Shown piece after piece: positions 42,107 through 53,202 of a stretch of DNA of 64,000 nt. Source of the DNA: Orientallactaga sibirica (lineage: Eukaryota; Chordata; Mammalia; Rodentia; Dipodidae); NCBI GenBank assembly GCA_036365145.1, contig JAEOAD010000034.1, positions 14,351,501 through 14,415,500 of the forward strand, read 5' to 3'. Both the position numbers and the translations under genes were made by a program. Numbering within the stretch: position 1 is the stretch's first letter; every line of letters starts with the position of its first letter. Below the pieces are notes generated by a model. The model made no database searches and was not told the DNA's origin. It saw only the letters and a program-made list of their open reading frames with translations.

Positions 42107-43447
42107 CAACAGGTTTTTGACATTGCAACGCAATGTTGTCATTTACAAAGTTCATGTTTGGAAACCACAAACTTGAGTTACAAGAAAAATTCTGATGTTT
42201 TAAGCAAGTTTATGATTTTTGTGATGGGCTACTTTAATAGCTATCCTCAGCTGCATAAGTGGCTGTTGCGCCATAGGTTAAACACACACATTAATCTACC
42301 AGAGAAGTAGGAAGAAAGACCTCCAGTGAAAGGACTGGATTTTGAGGAAGTTTTACAGCAAGATACATGTATTTGCATAGTTTTTCAAAAGTGGAATGGG
42401 AGCATACACTACTATGAAAATCTAAGGTTTGAACATTTTTCATTTTTAACAGTTTCTCTACTCTGGCCTTTGAAAATGCTTAGTCAAGTTTGAATAGATT
42501 ATGTAATTCTAGTATTTGCTAGCAAAGAGAATAATTACTACTACACATTTGTGAAGTAGAGAAAAGAAAATAGGAAACTATTACAGATAGAAATTTTATC
42601 AGTATAGGTTAGGCATTCGGAGCTAATAGGAACAGCTGAATACTAGTGGACTCTAACTTTTCACATTACTTTGGTCAACATAGCCAGCTCCTTGAAGATA
42701 TAATTACATGTCCTGATTTATTAGGAGCCTAGGGATGAATCTTCCTAAAGGATCTCTTATAGCTTTCTGTGCCTTCTCAGGACCTTGGTGTAAAGGACCA
42801 CTTCCCTTTCTCTGCGGGGAAGTGAGTAGAGCAGGTTGCTACTCACAGGTGTTTGCTGTGTATTAGAGTTGTCAGGACAGGGGAGAAGCTGTTTAGTTTT
42901 TTCTTCTTGCCACCTGCCTGATTATGCTGGTGCTTTTGTTAAGATGGTTAAGACAACCAACTCTTGAGTACTATGGAGTCTTCACAGAGGGATGAACAGG
43001 TTAGCCTTCTTTGACAGATCACCCACTGGCCATCTTCGGTAGCATCTCTTGCCAGAGGGTCCCTGCAACTTCTGTGGGAATATGAACTCTTTTCAGAGTA
43101 AATCCTCCAATGAGTTACTGGATAGTCTGCTGCTATCCGCATCAGCCTCGTCAGGCTGGATGATCACTAAGCTCAGTACACTGTGTTCGGCTCTCTAGTT
43201 TCGGTGTGATTGTTGTCCCTGCAGTGGTTCACTTGCATCCAGGGAGGATTTGAGTCCTGACCAATGTAAACCCTCTTACTGAAGTCTACACAATCCAGCT
43301 GCTTCTGTTCATCAGCGTGCCCAAATTAAAAGTGTTTACATATTTAAACCTGGCAAATTATTAATCTCAATGACAACAGCTCATCTCTTTCTTGGAGTCC
43401 TTGTACTCACATAATGAACAGAGATCTCACCCACTTAGATGGAGTAC

Positions 43448-43599
43448 TTTTTTTTTTTTTTTCCAAGGTAGGGTCTCACTCCAACTCAGGCTGACCTGGA
43501 ATTCACTATGTAGTCTCAGGGTGGCCTTGAACTCACGGCAGTCCTCCTACCTCTGCCTCCTGAGTACAGGGATGAAAGGCATGCACCATGACGCCCGGC
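43448..43599 (-). mobile_element. B1 SINE
   Basis: Antisense B1; TAGATGGAGTACT flanks both sides. It would lie in the extended 3' UTR. Confidence 0.9.
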
Positions 43600-43957
43600 C
43601 TAGATGGAGTACTCTTGATGAGAATGTCCACGTGGACAAGGCTGGGCTTTCACCAGGCCAACAGCTGAAGTAACAGGTGAAATTCATCAACTCTTGTCTT
43701 AGCAGTTTGATGCTGGGATCTGAGGGAACAGGGTGAAGTTGCTATTTGAACTGTGTCGGGTATGGGGAAGAAGGGATTACTTAAGCAAGTAGTGGAGTGA
43801 TGTGTGATTCTACAAAATGAGAAATTATTTTCATGCATCTTAGAATCATTCTTTTTTCCATTAGTGACTGTTCTAATTAAATTATACATGAAAGCAGATT
43901 CTCTCAATTAGGCAACGTTTGGTTAGCCAAGCCCAATTATTGTTTGTATTTGAAAGT

Positions 43958-43963
43958 AATAAA
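43958..43963 (+). promoter_or_regulatory. FBXW2: possible distal poly(A) signal
   Basis: Canonical AATAAA at the end of the SINE-poor stretch. No strong GU-rich element follows within 40 nt, so use is uncertain. Confidence 0.4.
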
Positions 43964-44057
43964 GCTGCGTTTTCTTAAAAATACATTATGCAGTTAAGAC
44001 TTTTTCTTGCAACCCCCCATTCCCAGTCAGTTCAGGGAACTTAAAAAAAAAAGTGTA

Positions 44058-44152
44058 TTTGAGGTGAGAAGTGTAGCACAACAGTAGAGTGCTTGCTCTA
44101 ACATGAGTGTAACCTTGGGTTTGATTACAGCACTGTAAAAGAAAAAAAGTGG
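44058..44152 (+). mobile_element. ID-like SINE
   Basis: GTGTAGCACAACAGTAGAGTGC, GGGTTTGATTACAGCAC, then AAAAGAAAAAAAG. Confidence 0.65.
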
Positions 44153-44159
44153 GCTGTGT

Positions 44160-44930
44160 TTACAGTGGTTTTAGAAACAGAGCTGCCCTTCCTGTGATCT
44201 AAAGTGGCTCCGCATGTCGTCGAGCATAAGCTCAATTTCTGAAGGAGATCCAATACGTTTACAATGCAGGGTAGGAATGTCAGCAACCTCCATCAGTAGA
44301 TGCAACGGAAAGAAAAACACTATCCCCCAGGTTCTAGGTCTGGAGTCTGTCTTCCTCTCTTTTGTCCGATCTCCCAAGTGTGTTCCTGAGTAGATTTAGT
44401 ATTCTCAATTTAGTTTGTAGGGCTTCTTGACAGTTGTTCAACATGGCTCAGTACCTTTGGTCTCCCCACAGCACTCTTACAGGGGCAGTTTGTTATTTCT
44501 GTTTTACGTACACGACAGTTGAGGCATGGAGCAGTGAGTATGCCTGAAGGAGTATTAGTAAGTAGTGAGATTGAAGTCCTGATAGTCTCCATAAGCATGG
44601 ATTTTTTCCCCTACCCTTCTTGTTCCCCTTTCTATTTTCTCTGTTGGTCAAATAGTTTAAAATTTGATTGCTGCCTCCCCATCACAACCAATGTGCACTT
44701 TCAAGTTGTTTCATGATGTTTTCAGGGGGATATGCCCCCACATTATGCCTCTGAACATGTGGCTGCTCTTAACCAACAAAATTCCTTAACTCTGACACTG
44801 AACCCAGTTTATCTCTTCTAGCAAACAGTTGTTGCTTTTTGTTCCTACCCTTGTACTTGGAACTTTATTCTCTCTGCTTCTGATGGAATGCCATCTGTGT
44901 TCCTACCCTTGAGTGCTAGGGCCAAGCCTC
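44160..44930. other. unique intergenic sequence
   Basis: No recognised repeat and no convincing ORF. Confidence 0.5.
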
Positions 44931-44936
44931 TTCCTT

Positions 44937-45168
44937 TTTTTTGTTTGTTTGATTGATTGATTGAAACATGGTCTCCTGTATCCCAGGCTTGCTTTGAAAT
45001 TGCTGTGTAGCTGAGGATGGCCTTGAACTTCTGATCGTTCTGCCTCCACATCTTAAGTGCTGGGATTACAGGCATGTGCCACCATGCTCCATTTACAGGA
45101 TGCTAGGGCTCAATCTCAGGTCTTTGGGCATGCTAGGCAAACACTACCAACTCTGTCCCCATCTCTCC
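44937..45168 (-). mobile_element. B4-like SINE
   Basis: Antisense: (GATT)n tail, B1-like part (GATGGCCTTGAACTTC, GGGATTACAGGCATGTGCC), ID-like end (GGGCTCAATCTCAGG). Confidence 0.68.
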
Positions 45169-45456
45169 TGCTGCCTTGAAAACCCCTCTGACCACACCTG
45201 TCCACTCAGCCCGATCAAACACGTTGTCAATTTATTTGACAATAAATCACATAATACCACTTACAGTTGACAAGCTATTTCCCCTATTAAGTAACACTCA
45301 GGTGCATACCCTGTCTCCCCTGCAACATGTATACTCTATCATGCTCAATAAGTTCTTGACAATTTAATCAATTCCATGGATTATATTAAGGGCTACAGGA
45401 ACTAAAAAAGAACTTGAGGAATATCAGCATGGATAATTATCAATAAGACATCACAA

Positions 45457-45563
45457 TCAGGTCTGGTGAGATGGCCTGACAGTTAAAGGCACTAGCTTGC
45501 AAAGCCTGCTGGCCTGAGTTCAATTCCCCAGCTTCCCATATGAAACTAGACACAAAAGGTGGC
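45457..45563 (+). mobile_element. B2-like SINE, 5' part (split by a B1)
   Basis: Sense head and middle; interrupted after AAAAGGTGGCATATC. Its remainder resumes at 45737. Confidence 0.8.
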
Positions 45564-45571
45564 ATATCAAA

Positions 45572-45735
45572 AGAAAAAAAGCTGGGTGTGGTGGCACACA
45601 CCTTTAATCCCAGCACTCAATGGGCTGAGGTAGGAGGATTGCTGAGGTCGAGGCCAGCCTGAAGTTACATAGTGAATTACAAGTCGGCCTGGGCTAGAGT
45701 GAGACCATACTTCAAAACACCCCCCTAAACAACGA
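45572..45735 (+). mobile_element. B1 SINE nested in a B2-like SINE
   Basis: Sense B1 inserted into the older B2-like element; AAGTGGCAC after it resembles AGGTGGCAT before it. Confidence 0.83.
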
Positions 45736-45736
45736 A

Positions 45737-45815
45737 GTGGCACGTGTCTAATGTTCCTTTGCAAGGGCAAGAAGCCCTGGTACACCTACATACACAGATA
45801 TTTTAAAAAGCAAGC
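45737..45815 (+). mobile_element. B2-like SINE, 3' part
   Basis: GTGGCACGTGTCTAATGTTCC to AGCCCTGGTACACC; completes the element begun at 45457. Confidence 0.72.
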
Positions 45816-45825
45816 AAGGGCTGGA

Positions 45826-45983
45826 GAGATGCCTTAGCTGTAAGGTACTTGCCTGCAAAGCCTAAGGACCCATCTTCCACTCTACAGGTCCCACATAAGC
45901 CAGATGCAAAGTGACGCAAGTGTGCAAGATCGCACATGCGCACTAGGTAACACATGCATCTGGAGTTATAGTGCCTGGAGGCC
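45826..45983 (+). mobile_element. B2-like SINE, long subtype, 3'-truncated
   Basis: Sense copy with the long-subtype insert (CAAAGTGACGCAAGTGTGC), broken after GTGCCTGGAGGCC. Confidence 0.82.
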
Positions 45984-45984
45984 A

Positions 45985-46235
45985 AGCTTGAGGGCCTGAG
46001 TTCAATCCCCAGCACCCATATAAACAGCTGGGTATCATGCATTCCTATATCCCTAGTCCTGTGGGGATTGGAGACAGGAGAATTGCTGGGGCTTGCAGCC
46101 TGTCTGGAAATGACAGCTCTGGGGCCAGTGAGAGACTCCCAACACAAGGAAACACAGATGAACGTTCTCTGGCCTTGGTACATGTGTGTATGGGGTGTGT
46201 GTCTGCACACTTATGTGCACACACCATGCCACTCA
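45985..46235 (+). mobile_element. B4 SINE, 5'-truncated
   Basis: Sense: GCCTGAGTTCAATCCCCAGC, GGAGACAGGAGAATTGCTGG, a (TG)/(CA)-rich end. Confidence 0.68.
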
Positions 46236-46442
46236 TGCTACACAGGTATCTCAGGGTTGCTTTACATATTTAACATGGACATTTTTATGTTTGCTTTTTT
46301 CTATTTCTTTTGAATTCTAATCTGAATTTTTGAAGACATACTACATGTAATCAATAATATTGAAAACATAGGATATCATAAATTCAAAGATTTCTCCCCC
46401 CCAAATTTACTGTAATATATGGAACTTCAAAATAAAGGATTA

Positions 46443-46655
46443 GGGCTGTAGAGATGGCTTAGTGGTTAAGCACTTGCCTGTGAAGCCTAAGGACCCTGGT
46501 TAGAGTCTCGATTCCCCAGGACCCACGTAAGCCAGATGCACAAGAGGGTGCATGCATCTGGAGTTCGTTTGCAGTGGCTGGAGACCCTGGTGTGCCCATT
46601 CTCTCTCTTTCTGTTTGTCGCTCTTAAATAAATAAAATAACATTTTTTTAAAAAG
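46443..46655 (+). mobile_element. B2-like SINE
   Basis: Sense short-subtype copy with an AAATAAATAAAATAA tail. Confidence 0.87.
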
Positions 46656-46659
46656 GGGG

Positions 46660-47840
46660 ATCAATCCAGACAGCAGCCAAATGCAGATTTCCAGACTGCA
46701 GTAATCCTGGAATTGTCTACTCATTACCACAGAGACAGGGAGGGGCTGTCCAGTGCCACAGGCTTTTGTTAGCTTCAGAGAGGAGCCTTTCCATTTGAAA
46801 GTTTTCACAAGACAGCAACATTCCTGAGTTTGTTAGTTCTGCAGGTTCAGCCTTATAAAGCAATTTGTAAGTTAGTTGCTCACTCAAGCTTTAAGGGCAC
46901 AAGGCATGAACTCTATCTGATGGGGGATTAAAAAACCCCACAAACCAAAACAAACACTTATTAAGTCTGTATTAGAAGAAAATGGAGAGGTGCAAATAAA
47001 AAAAATTGTTGTTTCCATTTTCCCTTTTCTCCCATAGACTGGAGAACAAGAGCTATGACATTTTTCTGTGTGCTCATATTATGTAGTTCTGAGGGTAGGA
47101 GAGAGCTAGGTGGTTTACGGTAGGAAGGTTGCTTGGGTTCATCCACTGCGTGATTCCCTTCCAGCATGTTAGCATCACCAGGAAGCTTGTTTTTAAAAAA
47201 TGCAATTTACTGCTCAGTCTAATAATAATCAGATTTGGGGCTGGAGCCTAAATGTGTTTGTGACAGCCTCTGAAGGGTTAGCATCTCTGCTGTTTTCTAG
47301 CCTGTTCTGCCTCCTGGTGGAATGTTGGGGGATAGCATCTGGTGATGAATTGGGCAGGTTCTATTGCTGTGGAATGCATTAATTATATGAAGGACTTTCT
47401 TGCACTTAAGGTTTTGGTCCACTCTGGATGTATTCTGTTACTGCACTTAACTCCCTCTTTCTTACAGTTGCCATAAGACATTACTAGGCAATCTGAATAA
47501 ATTTGTCCTTACTGTTTTCCAGATGCCTTTAATTTTGTGTGAGAATTCTATCCTACCCTGGAATAATACCTATCAAATAATGCTACTGATGCATAATTGC
47601 ATCATAACTGGAGAGAAATGCAGAAACACCAAGTGGAAAAATAGATAAATGGCATATAGCATGCTTCAGATTCAATGGTTTTAACCCCACTGAGGAGGGT
47701 CCCCAGGGTAACAGAACAGGGGCAGGGGGATAAGAGTATAACCTGATATAATATACATAAAATAAGTAGAAAGTGAAAAAACAGATTAAAGTGTTTAAGT
47801 CTGTGTGAAAGGGTGATAGTGATTACTTCTTAAGAATGAC
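46660..47840. other. unique intergenic sequence
   Basis: 1.2 kb without young repeats. No credible ORF, although the lack of insertions makes it a mild candidate for conserved non-coding DNA. Confidence 0.45.
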
Positions 47841-47847
47841 AAGTAAG

Positions 47848-48043
47848 GGCTAGCGAGATGGCTCAGTGGTTAAGGCACTTGCCTGCAAAGCCCAACGACC
47901 TGGATTCAATTCCCAGGTACCCATGTAAAGCAGATGCACAAAGTGGAACATGCATCTAGAGTTTGTTTGCAATGGCTGGGGGTCCTGGCATACCCATTCT
48001 GTCTTCTGTCTCTCTTTGCTTGCAAATAAATTTTAAAAAATAA
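47848..48043 (+). mobile_element. B2-like SINE
   Basis: Sense copy; GAATGACAAGT flanks both sides. Confidence 0.9.
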
Positions 48044-48087
48044 AGAGAATGACAAGTCTCTTAATATGGTTTTAAAAAATATTTTCT

Positions 48088-48247
48088 AGCCGGGCATGGT
48101 GGTACACGGCTTTAATCCCAGCACTTGTGAGGCAGAGGTAGGAGGATCATCATGAATTCGAGGCCACCCTGAGACTACATAGTGAATTCCAGGTCAGTCT
48201 AAGCTAGAGTAAGACCCGACCTTGAAAAACAAAAACAAAAACAAATT
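48088..48247 (+). mobile_element. B1 SINE
   Basis: Sense B1 with an (AAAAAC)n tail. Confidence 0.88.
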
Positions 48248-48367
48248 TTTTTTTCTGTTCCTACAATGTGCCTGACATTAAAGGAAAACACAATTTTAAA
48301 ATATAACACCTGTAGGTATCATATAGCTCAAATGATTTCTTTTCAGAAATATTTTTCAGGCTCCATT

Positions 48368-48468
48368 CAATGCGGCTGGCTTTATGTGAGTACTGGGGAA
48401 TTGAACCTGGGAAATCAGGTTTTGCAAGCAAGTGCCTTTAACCATTAAGCAATTGCTCCAGCTCCCAA
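48368..48468 (-). mobile_element. B2-like SINE, 5' half only
   Basis: Antisense head half (GCTGGCTTTATGTGAG to AGCAATTGCTCCAGC). Confidence 0.72.
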
Positions 48469-48469
48469 G

Positions 48470-48915
48470 CCCCATTCTATATCAAGCATTATGCTTGGGT
48501 CTGAGGATTCAGAGATGAAATTATACTTGGTCTCTGCTTTATCATGCTCTGGGGTAGGACAGACACAAATCCAAGAGGTATAATGAAGCACAAGGAAGTG
48601 AGACACCTCCCTAGGTGTGATAACTAAGGCTTTACCAGGGAAGTGACACTCCTTATTAGCATTATAGGTAAAATGTCCTAAATTACTAGTCTTTGTCAGC
48701 TGCAGCTATGTTGCGAGCAATTTTAGATGTACTTTTTGGTGGGATTATATCACTCATTAGGATCTTTATAGTCAGTATAGGAACATATAAGTCACTACCT
48801 GAAGTTGAAGACAAAATTGCTAGGCCATTGAAATATCATACAGAAGGAGCAAGTTGGTGGTAACATTATAGTTTTCTGAACCCCTAGGTTAGAAAAGCAA
48901 AACAAAACAAAAACA
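48470..48915. other. unique intergenic sequence
   Basis: Weak L2-like look near 48480-48600; nothing firm. Confidence 0.35.
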
Positions 48916-48921
48916 GGAGGA

Positions 48922-49080
48922 GCCAGGCATGGTGGCGCACACTTTTAATCCCAGAACTCAGGAGGCTGAGGTAGGAGCATCGCCGTGGGTTTGAGGCCAC
49001 CCTGAGACTACATAGTGAATTCCAGGTCGGCCTGGGCTAGAGAGAAACCCTACTTTGAAAAACCAAAAATAAAAAAATAC
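48922..49080 (+). mobile_element. B1 SINE
   Basis: Sense B1, mildly diverged. Confidence 0.87.
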
Positions 49081-49082
49081 AG

Positions 49083-49370
49083 GGGGATTGGGAAATAGCT
49101 CAGTTACTTGAGGATTGCCTTATAGTCCCCAAAATTTATGTAAATGCCAAGTGTGTCTTGTGCCTGTAATCCCAGCACTGGGGAGGTGGAAACAGGTGGA
49201 TGGATTCCTGGAGCTTGCTGGCCAGCCAGTGTAATGCAGCTAATGCAGGTGGACAGTGTTCTTAATAACACATGAGGTTGTGCACTGGACTCCACATGCT
49301 TGTGCGTAGATGTCCACGTGCACCTGTACACACATATAACCATGTACAAGCACATCAAAAAAACTAGTGA
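49083..49370 (+). mobile_element. B4 SINE
   Basis: Sense: GATTGGGAAATAGCTCAG, TGCCTGTAATCCCAGCACTG, CTTGCTGGCCAGCCAG, CA-rich end with ACATATAACC. Confidence 0.75.
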
Positions 49371-49371
49371 C

Positions 49372-49845
49372 TAGATAGTAAAACCAAAAACCTGTGAAAC
49401 ATTTTCAGCAAAACTAGATGACAGGGTATTAGAGCTCTATAACCCCCAAATCCCAAGTGGTTGAGATAATCCATACTGCCCCAAAACTGAGGGAAAGGAA
49501 GATGAGAACAGAGCATAGTAAGCAATGGGCCTACATTACAGGAGAATCCAAAATAGGCAACAGGTGGTCACTGAAGAGCTAGGTAGCTAACTGAAAACAT
49601 CAGCTGAAGCTGGGAGAGGTCTGTCTTCTCCCAGTGGGTGGTTACAAGGGCCTAGGCTAAGACCACCTATAAGGGCTGGAGCAGTGTAGCCCTTAGAAAC
49701 TGTGGCTCCTGGGACTAAAGCCAAAAATTGAGAACTGACAAAGAAAGATCTCAGACTCAAGATATAAGAGCAACAAAATGAAGGTGGGATGTGCTGTGAA
49801 CGTTGAAGGGCTTGTCTGAACACAGCCTCATTCTAAAAACCAGGA
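49372..49845. other. unassigned intergenic sequence
   Basis: A-rich and purine-rich; may be old retroelement DNA, but no family recognised. Confidence 0.35.
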
Positions 49846-50130
49846 AGGGCTGGGAAGATGGCCAGTTAAATACAGTATTTGCCACACAAAGGAGTACTTG
49901 GGTTTGGATCTCCAGAACCTGTAAAGCCACATGTGGTGTCATGAGCTTCTGTAAGCCAGGGACAGGAGAGTCCCGGAAGCTCAATGGGCCAGCCAGCCTG
50001 GCAAATGCAGCATTGGGTGGGAGTCCCTGCCTCAGACGGGGTGGAAGGGGAGCATGACACCCAAAGGTGTCTCCTGGCCTCCACACATGTGCTGTGGCTG
50101 ACACACACAAGGAAAAAGTCAGAAAAACTA
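49846..50130 (+). mobile_element. B4-like SINE
   Basis: Sense: GGGCTGGGAAGATGGCC, GCCAGCCAGCCTGGC, CTCCTGGCCTCCACACATG. Confidence 0.65.
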
Positions 50131-50522
50131 ATTTTATATCAAAAATAAACAGTAGACGTTTCAAGACCAAACTTCAAAGCTGTTGAAACCAGAAAAAGGT
50201 AAGATGGAGGTTGAATCATTAACATCCCTATAGATGATGAGAGCATAATGGGGGTGAGGGCATAAAACAGGTAGAAACTAACTCCTCTAATAACAAACTA
50301 AAATGTGTTAGGCAGGTGATTAGAACTGCATAATCAGAATTAGAATAACTAAAGAAAAGTGTAAATTCAGGAATCATTCTTAAAATGAAGATGAATTAGA
50401 AGGAACATAAAGCATAAAAGAAAGACTTGAGAGATAAATGAAGAAAAATAAAAGTAATAAAAGGAAACAAGGTTGGAGGGGAAATGATTGATTTTGTAGG
50501 CAGTCTAAAAAGATCACGTGTA

Positions 50523-50696
50523 TGCTGGGTGTGGTGGCGCACGCCTTTAATCCCAGCACTTGGGAGGCAGAGGTAGGAGGGTTGCCATGAGTTCAAGAAC
50601 ACCTGAGACTACATAGTGAATTCCAGGTCAGCCTGAGCTACAGTGAGACCCTACCTTGAAAAACTAAAAAAAAACAAACAAAAACAAAAACAAAAA
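50523..50696 (+). mobile_element. B1 SINE
   Basis: Sense B1 with an (AAAAAC)n tail; AAAAAGATCA flanks both sides. Confidence 0.9.
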
Positions 50697-50845
50697 GATC
50701 AAGCGTACAGGTAACTAGAATTCCTCAAGTAGATAACCAAAGAATAGAACAAACAAATTTAACTCTTTTTCTTGAGTTGCGAAAAGTTTTGTTTGCTGAA
50801 GTTAAAAAAAGAGGTTGAAACAACATATTGAAAATATACTATGAA

Positions 50846-51041
50846 GGGGCTGGAGAGATGGCTCAGCAGTTAAGGTGCTTGCCTGCAAAGTCTGATAGTC
50901 TGCGTTCGATTCCCCAGTACCCACGTAAAGCCAGATGCACAGTGGCACATGCATCTGGAGTTCATTTGCAGCAGCTAGAAGCCCTAGTGAGTCCATTCTC
51001 TCTTGCTTTCTCACTCACTAGCTTGTTAAAAAAAAAAAAAG
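50846..51041 (+). mobile_element. B2-like SINE (first of three in a row)
   Basis: Sense copy preceded by AAATATACTATGAA and ending in an A13 tail. Confidence 0.88.
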
Positions 51042-51048
51042 TAAGTAT

Positions 51049-51220
51049 GGGACTGGAGGGATGGCTTATGATTAAGGCACTTGCCTGTGAAGCATAAGGA
51101 CCCATGTTTGACTCTTCAGATCCCACTTAAGCCAGATGCTGAAGGTGATGCTGACGTGCAAGGTGTGCACAAGGTGGCCCAAGCGTCTGGAATTCAATTA
51201 CAGTGGCTGCAGGCCCTGGC
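51049..51220 (+). mobile_element. B2-like SINE (second)
   Basis: Sense copy, partly long-type (GATGCTGACGTGCAAGGTG), cut off where the third copy begins. Confidence 0.82.
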
Positions 51221-51392
51221 TGGAGAGATGGCGCTTGCTGGCAAAACCAAAGGACCCAGGGTGGATTCTCCAGTGCTCATGTAAACTAGATGTGCAAGGT
51301 GACTGGCATGTGTCTGGAGTTCATGTGCAGTGGCTAGAGGCCCTGGCATGCCCATTCATTCTTTCTCAATAAATAAAATAAAATAAAATATA
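51221..51392 (+). mobile_element. B2-like SINE (third), head deleted
   Basis: Sense copy starting GGCTGGAGAGATGGC, missing about 20 bp of the head, with an (AATAA)n tail. Confidence 0.85.
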
Positions 51393-51417
51393 TGTTAAAA
51401 GGAAAGTATACTACGAG

Positions 51418-51506
51418 GGGTCTTTACCCCTCCTGCCTTCTCAGAGGTAGGAGCTCTCTGCACCTCCTCTTTCCTTCTCTTAATCTAATAAAGTCTTTCT
51501 GATCCT
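51418..51506. other. 90-bp insert of unknown origin
   Basis: CT-rich segment ending CTAATAAAGTCTTTCTGATCC, without a poly(A) tail. AAAGTATACTACGA before it and AAAGTATACTATGA after it form a direct repeat. It might be the end of an LTR (AATAAAG near its 3' end). Confidence 0.4.
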
Positions 51507-51587
51507 TAAAGTATACTATGAGAATATAGATTCAGAGTGACCAACAGTCAAAACGTCTATTACCACTTTTTGTAGACAATGGAGATT

Positions 51588-51746
51588 TTTGTTTGTTTGT
51601 TTGTTTTTGGAGGTAGGGTCTCACTCTAGCTCAGGCTGACCTGGAATTCACTCTGTAGTCTCAGGGTGTCCTCCAACTCATGGCCATCCTCCTACCTCTG
51701 TCTCCCGAGTGCTGGGATTAAAGGTGTGGGCCACCACGCTGGGCTG
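51588..51746 (-). mobile_element. B1 SINE
   Basis: Antisense B1 with a (GTTT)n tail; AGATTT flanks both sides. Confidence 0.88.
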
Positions 51747-51764
51747 AGATTTATTTTTAATTAT

Positions 51765-52085
51765 TTTTTGGGGGGTAAGCGTTTATTGGGGGGAACAGGG
51801 TGGCTCAGTCCCTCTTGGCCACCTTGTGCATGGCAGCCAGTGGGCTGCTCAGCTCCTCACGCTTCCTCTTGGCGCAAGTGCTTCCTTGATGAACTTGAGC
51901 TCCATGGTGTGCCACAGCCACTCAGCACACACACCTCGTGGCTCTTGTCCCAGACGAACTTGGTGTGCTTGATCGGGCTTGTTCATGTTCCTTGTCACCT
52001 TGTGGCCCTTGTCAAGGCCCACCGCCAAGGGGTAGTGCAGAGCCATGGCTACTGCTTGTCCATGGCGGCTGAGGTGGAAGGACAC
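51765..52085 (-). pseudogene. RPL36: RPL36 processed pseudogene
   Basis: Read on the minus strand, ATG at 52046 opens [18 protein letters not shown], clearly ribosomal protein L36 (the family begins MALRYPMAVGLNKGHKVT). After residue 23 or so the basic stretch is deleted and the frame shifts; KHTKFV and EVC motifs, MEL/KFIK and KRKREEL-like segments follow in other frames. The end corresponds to a GACTGA stop (51805). An AATAAA (about 51783-51788) and a short A-rich tail follow, and there are no introns, so it was made from mRNA. It is too damaged to give a ribosomal protein. Confidence 0.88.
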
Positions 52086-52183
52086 TATTATTGATAATTT
52101 TCATACATGTACATAATTAATTTTGATCATAATGTCCTCCTATTACTTCCTTTTGTCCCCTCCTCATTCCATTAAACCCTTTC
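52086..52183 (-). mobile_element. L1 3'-end fragment (part 1)
   Basis: TAATTTTGATCATAATGTCC and CCCTCCTCATTCCATTAAACCC, antisense, split by the following B1. Confidence 0.6.
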
Positions 52184-52347
52184 TTTTTTTTTTTCTTTTT
52201 TTTTGTTTTGCGAGGTAGGGTCTCACTCTGGTCCAGGCTGACCTGGAATTAACTATGTAGTCTCAGGGTGGCCTCGAACTCTCGGTGATCCTCCTACCTC
52301 TGCCTCCCGAGTGCTGGGATTAAAGGCGTGCGCCACCACGCCCGGCT
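52184..52347 (-). mobile_element. B1 SINE, young, nested in L1
   Basis: Nearly consensus antisense B1; CATTAAACCCTTTCTT flanks both sides, a 16-bp duplication. Confidence 0.93.
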
Positions 52348-52815
52348 ACATTAAACCCTTTCTTCTTTCCAATTAGTCTCTCATCTAATTTGATGTCTCC
52401 CTCTCCACCCTTTTTTTGCCCTCTTAAATCATTCATGACAACATGTTGGTGGGCCTAGTCTTGTGCAGGTCTTGTGTAGATAATGACGGCCACTGTGAGA
52501 TCATGAATGCGAGGACCACTTCATGTCTACAAGACAGCCTTCTTTCCACCACCTCTTCCGCAGTGTTCCCTGAGCCTTGGAGGGTGTGATAGAGATGTCT
52601 CATTTAGTGCTAAGCACTCAACTGTCACTTCTCAACATTTTGATGAGTTTTGAATCTCCCCAGTAGTCACCACCATCTGCAAAAAAGTTTCTTTGATGAA
52701 AAGTGAGGGCATAACCATAAATTTTAGAGAGCAATTTGATGTGCACAATATATCCATTTAGCCAAACAGCAGCAGTAGCTTCCCTACTAGGCCCTCACCA
52801 GCCTTAGGGATTTTT
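52348..52815 (-). mobile_element. L1 3'-end fragment (part 2)
   Basis: Same landmarks as 1858-2880: CTTGTGTAGATAATGACGGCC, CTGAGCCTTGGAGGGTGTGATAG. Confidence 0.7.
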
Positions 52816-52832
52816 AAAAACATTTTAAAAAA

Positions 52833-53005
52833 ATATTTTTAGCCAGGTGTGGTGGTGCACGCCTTTAATCCCAGCACTTGGGAGGCAGAGGTAGGAGGAT
52901 CACCGTGAGTTCAAGGACAGCCTGAGACTACATAGTGAATTCCAGGTCAGCCTGGACTAGAGTAAGACCCCACCTTGAAACACAAACAAACAAACAAAAA
53001 ATAAA
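52833..53005 (+). mobile_element. B1 SINE
   Basis: Sense B1 with an (AAAC)n tail, inserted in the L1. Confidence 0.88.
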
Positions 53006-53009
53006 CAAA

Positions 53010-53202
53010 AAATTATTTATTTATTTATTTATTTGAGAGAGAGAAAGGCAGAGAGACAGACAGTGAGAAAGAGAGAGAGAGAATGGGCACACCAGGGCCT
53101 CCAGACACTGCAAATGAACTCCAGATGAGTGCGCCCCCTTGTGCATCTGGCTTACGTGGGCCCCGGAGAGTCAAACCAGGATCCTTTGGCTTTGCAGGCA
53201 AA
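53010..53202 (-). mobile_element. B2-like SINE, head missing
   Basis: Antisense copy ending abruptly at GGCTTTGCAGGCAAAT; the tRNA head is lost and L1 sequence resumes. Confidence 0.83.

Larger units (their letters stand above)
39351..43985 (+). other. FBXW2: possible extended 3' UTR of FBXW2
   Basis: A 4.6-kb stretch with only three SINEs, against one every 300-400 bp elsewhere, ending in a canonical AATAAA. The low insertion density suggests transcribed, constrained sequence, but read-through past the first signal is not shown. No coding ORF is credible here. Confidence 0.4.

Noticed and set aside
49757..50170. 137-residue antisense ORF
   Set aside because: It overlaps a sense B4-like SINE; the product resembles only translated repeats.
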